A stretch of 9,265 nucleotides of DNA, from positions 1-9,265 of the forward strand of contig JAKLEF010000064.1 in assembly GCA_022703195.1 (NCBI GenBank), read 5' to 3'. This DNA comes from Candidatus Fermentibacterota bacterium (GTDB lineage: Bacteria; Fermentibacterota; Fermentibacteria; Fermentibacterales; Fermentibacteraceae). The position numbers and the translations under genes were made by a program. Below, piece after piece: positions 7,038 to 9,265 of the stretch (position 1 is the stretch's first letter; every line of letters starts with the position of its first letter). The notes beneath the pieces were generated by a model. The model worked only from the letters and a program-made list of their open reading frames with translations. It searched no databases and was not told the origin of the DNA.

Positions 7038-8336
7038 CTAGTGCTCCCTCTTCCTGTAGATGATCCCGAGGGGGACCCCCCTCAGGCCGAGGAGCTCGCG
7101 CAGGCTGTTGTCGAGATATCTCCTGTAGTTCTCGGGGATCTCGTCGGGCCGGTTCGTGAAGATGAGGATCCTCGGCGGATTCGAGGTCACCTGGGTGGCG
7201 TAGAAGAACCTGAGCGGCTTGCCCTTCGGAGACGGAGGCTGTACCGCCTCCACGGCCTCTTCGAGCCTGCGGTTGATCTCGGACGTCGGGAGGGCCGCAC
7301 TCCTGTCGTCGGAAACCCTTGCGGCCATTGGCAGTATCCTGCCCACACCGGCTCCGGTGAGCGCAGAGAAGAACATCACGGGTATCCATCTGGCGGGGCT
7401 GAACCTGTCCAGCAGGGTCTCGAGCCAGGCCTTCCTGTCGAAGCCCAGGTCGAGCTTGTTCACGCCTATGATGAGGCCCCTGCCCATCTCCCAGGCCTTG
7501 CCGGCGATGCGCAGATCCTGCACGGAGGGTGGTTCGGTGCCGTCCATGAGCATCAGCACCACGTCCGAACGCTCGAGGCTCCGCCAGGATCTGAGCGTGC
7601 TGTAGAACTCCAGGTCCTCCATGCGGCGGGCGGTGCGCCTCAGGCCCGCCGTGTCCACCAGCCTGAAGGTGCGCTCCTTCCACTTCACGAAGGTGTCCGT
7701 CGCATCCCTGGTGGTGCCCGGCACATCGGACACGATGCCGCGCTCGTAGCCCGCGAGGCGGTTGTAGATCGAGCTCTTGCCTACATTCGGCTTCCCGACG
7801 ATCGCGAGGGAGACCGCATCGATCTCCTCGTGCTCCTCCTTCGGCAGGAGTGCGACCAGGGCGTCGAGGAGATCGCCCGAGCCCGTGCCGTGAAGGGCGC
7901 TGACCGCCAGCGGCTCGCCCAGCCCAAGAGGGTAGAACTCGGGCGCGGACTGCATCACCCTTCCGCTCTCGGCCTTGTTCACGGCTACGATCGCGGGCCT
8001 GCCTGACCTCCTGATCAGGTCGGCGGCGGCGGTATCGAAGGGATGCGGGCCGGTGGCCCCGTCCACGACCAGGATGACTGCGTCCGCCTCGTCGAGTGCG
8101 AAGCCGACCTGCCTCTCGATGGCGGACTGGATCGGGTCCTCGCTGCCGGGAACCAGCCCGCCGGTGTCGACTACAAAGAAGTCGTGGCCGGACCAGTTCG
8201 CGAGGGCGATGTTCCTGTCCCTGGTGACCCCCGGCGAACCCGACACGATCGCGGAGCTCCCTCCGACGATCCTGTTGAAGAGGGTCGACTTGCCTACGTT
8301 CACCCTGCCTATTATCGCAACCGTTGGTGCAGCCAT
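7038..8336 (-). CDS. der: Ribosome biogenesis GTPase Der (EngA)
   Basis: Der has two tandem GTPase domains and a KH-like C-terminal domain, and assists maturation of the 50S ribosomal subunit. All parts are visible in this 432-residue protein. Domain 1 has GRVNVGKST (10-18), PGVTRDR, DTGG (57-60) and NKAE (120-123). Domain 2 has GKPNVGKSS (181-189), PGTTRD (206-211), DTAGLRR (228-234) and NKLD (293-296). The KH-like part from about 355 to 432 includes PLRFFYATQ and ends in the usual basic tail (GIIYRKREH). NKAE instead of NKxD in the first G4 motif also occurs in the Thermotoga maritima protein, so it is not a defect. The ATG at 8336 is supported by GGGAGGAG three nt upstream and by a TATAAT box 22 nt upstream of the start codon. 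It is the first gene of the minus-strand run; plsY follows without a gap. Confidence 0.98.
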   Translation of the reverse strand: MAAPTVAIIGRVNVGKSTLFNRIVGGSSAIVSGSPGVTRDRNIALANWSGHDFFVVDTGGLVPGSEDPIQSAIERQVGFALDEADAVILVVDGATGPHPFDTAAADLIRRSGRPAIVAVNKAESGRVMQSAPEFYPLGLGEPLAVSALHGTGSGDLLDALVALLPKEEHEEIDAVSLAIVGKPNVGKSSIYNRLAGYERGIVSDVPGTTRDATDTFVKWKERTFRLVDTAGLRRTARRMEDLEFYSTLRSWRSLERSDVVLMLMDGTEPPSVQDLRIAGKAWEMGRGLIIGVNKLDLGFDRKAWLETLLDRFSPARWIPVMFFSALTGAGVGRILPMAARVSDDRSAALPTSEINRRLEEAVEAVQPPSPKGKPLRFFYATQVTSNPPRILIFTNRPDEIPENYRRYLDNSLRELLGLRGVPLGIIYRKREH

Positions 8337-8358
8337 GGGCTCCTCCCGCAAGACGGTG

Positions 8359-8364
8359 ATTATA
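8359..8364 (-). promoter_or_regulatory. Probable sigma-70-type -10 box for der and the downstream run
   Basis: On the minus strand the hexamer reads TATAAT, a perfect -10 match in an otherwise very GC-rich region. With a 17-nt spacer the -35 position (8382-8387) reads TTCCCG, which matches TTGACA only weakly. Transcription would start near 8352, giving a leader of about 15 nt that holds little more than the GGGAGGAG ribosome-binding site of der at 8340-8347. No other convincing promoter was seen within the eight genes below it. Confidence 0.5.
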
Positions 8365-8414
8365 CGGGCATCGGGCTCCTCCGGGAACCTGCCGGCCCGG
8401 GAAAGAGGTGCATC

Positions 8415-8891
8415 TTGAACCTGCTCGTCCTCGCGCTGTCGCTGATCCAGGCCGGTACGCCGCAGGGCGGCACCGGTCCTGACAGGGTCCTCGACAGGTT
8501 CCTCCATGCCGTGACGATCCGTGACAGCACCACCGCCCTCTCCCTCCTCTCCAGCAGCGCGTTCGGACTGGTGGATTCGCTTGCCGACGCAGACCCCGAA
8601 AGGCTCGCCGAACTCGTGGAAGGGTTCGGAGTGGTGATCGACCCGGCTTCGATCGGCTCGGCCGATCCCAGGGCCATCCTCAGGGACGTCCTCACATCCG
8701 ACGCCCTGCTGGGCCTTGTGGCGATGGTCGATTACAGCATCGGCACGCCGGTGGTCGACGGCTCCCATGCCCTCCTCCCCGTCGATTTCTCGTTCATGGG
8801 CAACGAGGGCGTGATCACGGTCGAACTCAGGCGCGAAAACGGCAGATGGCGGCTGTGCGACTACTTCGGCAGCACGCCGATGGGCGGCTAG
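8415..8891 (+). CDS. Small putative exported protein, NTF2-like appearance, function unknown
   Basis: This 158-residue protein reads from a TTG codon preceded by AAGAGGTG at a good distance; no ATG or GTG in this frame lies close upstream. It begins MNLLVLALSLIQA, a short hydrophobic stretch that could be a signal peptide cleaved after IQA (residue 13), although the positive charge normally found at the front is missing. The mature part has an acidic helical first half (RVLDRFLHAV, then DADPERLAELVEGF) and strands near the end, including ALLPVDFSFMG and ITVELRRENGRWRLCDYF. That order resembles NTF2-like or DUF4878-type small periplasmic domains, where a GxW(R/K)L strand closes the sheet. This is a resemblance only, and I do not recognise the family. 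It is transcribed away from der across a 78-nt gap. Composition matches its neighbours. An exported or membrane-associated location is likely but not certain. Confidence 0.75.
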   Translation: MNLLVLALSLIQAGTPQGGTGPDRVLDRFLHAVTIRDSTTALSLLSSSAFGLVDSLADADPERLAELVEGFGVVIDPASIGSADPRAILRDVLTSDALLGLVAMVDYSIGTPVVDGSHALLPVDFSFMGNEGVITVELRRENGRWRLCDYFGSTPMGG

Positions 8892-8893
8892 CA

Positions 8894-8919
8894 CCGGTCC
8901 ACCCCACTGTGGAGGCCGG
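8894..8919 (+). terminator. Possible weak stem-loop after the small exported protein gene
   Basis: Three bases after the TAG stop, CCGG at 8894-8897 pairs with CCGG at 8916-8919. Inside, CCA at 8904-8906 can pair with TGG at 8910-8912 around a CTG loop, with an imperfect middle. No run of T follows, so this is not a canonical rho-independent terminator. It could attenuate or protect the 3' end, or be a chance fold in GC-rich DNA. Confidence 0.2.
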
Positions 8920-8935
8920 AATGGCTTAGATTCCC

Positions 8936-8964
8936 CCCGGCGAGCGGCCCTGCGCCGCGCCGGG
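8936..8964 (+). promoter_or_regulatory. GC hairpin overlapping the MFS gene ribosome-binding site
   Basis: CCCGGC (8936-8941) pairs with GCCGGG (8959-8964) and GCGGC (8944-8948) pairs with GCCGC (8954-8958), leaving a 2-nt bulge (GA) and a 5-nt loop (CCTGC): eleven G-C pairs in total. The right arm includes the first G residues of GGGAGGA (8962-8968), the Shine-Dalgarno of the ATG at 8972. The fold would therefore partly hide the ribosome-binding site. There is no T-run after it, which argues against a terminator. Confidence 0.4.
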
Positions 8965-8971
8965 AGGATCG

Positions 8972-9265
8972 ATGGCCGTGACGGGACGCGCCGGCGGGGG
9001 GTCGGAACTCCGCCGCACGATAGACATCTCGATAACCGAGGGCCTGTTCTCGCAGATCTTCGCGAGCCTCGCAGGCCCCGGGTGCGTCTTCCTCACAAAG
9101 CTGGCAATCGCCATGGGAGCCGGCCCGATGCACTTCGGGCTCCTCTCCGCCGCCGGGCAGGTCTCGCAGCTCTTCCAGCCCGTGGGCGTGGTGATGACGA
9201 GGTCGCTGACGAGACGGAAGCGTGCGGTGATCACGCTTGCGGCCCTGGGGCGGCGCATGCCCCCG
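8972..9265 (+). CDS. Probable Major Facilitator Superfamily transporter (N-terminal part only)
   Basis: An open frame of 98 codons runs from ATG at 8972 to the right edge without a stop. GGGAGGA sits 3 nt before the start. After a short polar, basic leader (RAGGGSELRRTID) comes a first membrane segment, SITEGLFSQIFASLAGPG, followed by FLTKLAIAMGAGPMHFGLL (helices 1-2), QVSQLFQPVGVVMTRSL (about 67-83) and the basic turn TRRKRAV before the next helix. The succession helix 1, G..PMHFGLL, third helix and a basic TRRKRA loop resembles the start of MFS proteins, where the loop between helices 2 and 3 is the classical motif A position. The match is by pattern only, and with less than a quarter of the protein present the substrate cannot be guessed. 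It lies 80 nt after the small exported protein gene, possibly in one operon. Confidence 0.6.
   Translation, partial: MAVTGRAGGGSELRRTIDISITEGLFSQIFASLAGPGCVFLTKLAIAMGAGPMHFGLLSAAGQVSQLFQPVGVVMTRSLTRRKRAVITLAALGRRMPP

Noticed and set aside
7968..7979. NKAE instead of NKxD in the first G domain of Der as a sign of a defective GTPase
   Set aside because: The same form occurs in the Thermotoga maritima protein, so it is an accepted family variant.
6420..8006. Open frame of 528 codons on the plus strand
   Set aside because: It lies antisense to plsY and der, both certain from motifs. Its translation is rich in Gly, Arg, Glu and Pro with no domain, as expected from a shadow frame in high-GC DNA.
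8043..8414. Possible upstream extension of the small exported protein to a start at 8043
   Set aside because: It would run antisense through der and over the promoter region. The TTG at 8415 has a ribosome-binding site and begins a signal-like segment.
8892..8971. A rho-independent terminator in the gap before the transporter gene
   Set aside because: Two GC hairpins are present but neither is followed by a T-run, so they are recorded as a weak stem-loop and a possible ribosome-binding-site cover instead.
1..9265. CRISPR arrays, insertion sequences, tRNA genes or toxin-antitoxin pairs
   Set aside because: I found no spaced direct repeats, no terminal inverted repeats or transposase motifs, and no tRNA-like cloverleaf; genes cover nearly the whole window.

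Overview
The window is a densely packed, high-GC bacterial stretch with no rRNA, tRNA, CRISPR array or recognisable mobile element. Domain content (phosphate-acyltransferase-dependent PlsY, an ABC-type polysaccharide exporter, GT39-like membrane glycosyltransferases, a B12-dependent-type radical SAM protein) and frequent GTG/TTG starts suggest an uncultured Gram-negative-type bacterium. A candidate phylum of the FCB kind is possible, but the sequence alone does not settle the taxonomy.

Positions 1-8336, minus strand, hold eight consecutive genes with essentially no intergenic DNA. In transcription order they are der (ribosome-assembly GTPase), plsY (glycerol-3-phosphate acyltransferase), wzm-like ABC-2 permease, wzt-like ABC ATPase with a C-terminal domain, a GT39-like integral membrane glycosyltransferase, a radical SAM protein with an N-terminal cobalamin-binding-type domain, a ChbG/HpnK (YdjC) family deacetylase, and a second GT39-like glycosyltransferase cut off by the left edge. 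Junctions are 0-nt abutment, 4-nt GTGA or ATGA overlaps, a 1-nt TAGTG overlap, or 19-25 nt overlaps. The only convincing promoter-like element lies just upstream of der (a perfect TATAAT), so the set probably forms one translationally coupled transcript starting with two housekeeping genes.

Positions 8337-9265 hold a short divergent region followed by plus-strand genes: a small, probably exported protein with an NTF2-like look and a TTG start, then the first 98 codons of a probable Major Facilitator Superfamily transporter that runs off the right edge. A GC-rich hairpin covers the ribosome-binding site of the transporter.

Taken together, the minus-strand genes look like a cell-envelope glycoconjugate module: synthesis of phosphatidic acid precursor (PlsY), export of a lipid-linked glycan across the inner membrane (Wzm/Wzt), transfer of sugars from polyprenyl-phosphate donors (two GT39-like enzymes), and modification of a sugar or lipid by N-deacetylation and radical chemistry. 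The directly coupled radical SAM + ChbG/HpnK pair recalls the HpnJ/HpnK pair that remodels a hexosamine on hopanoids. It is the most interesting candidate for an undescribed pathway here, but the substrate cannot be read from the sequence.
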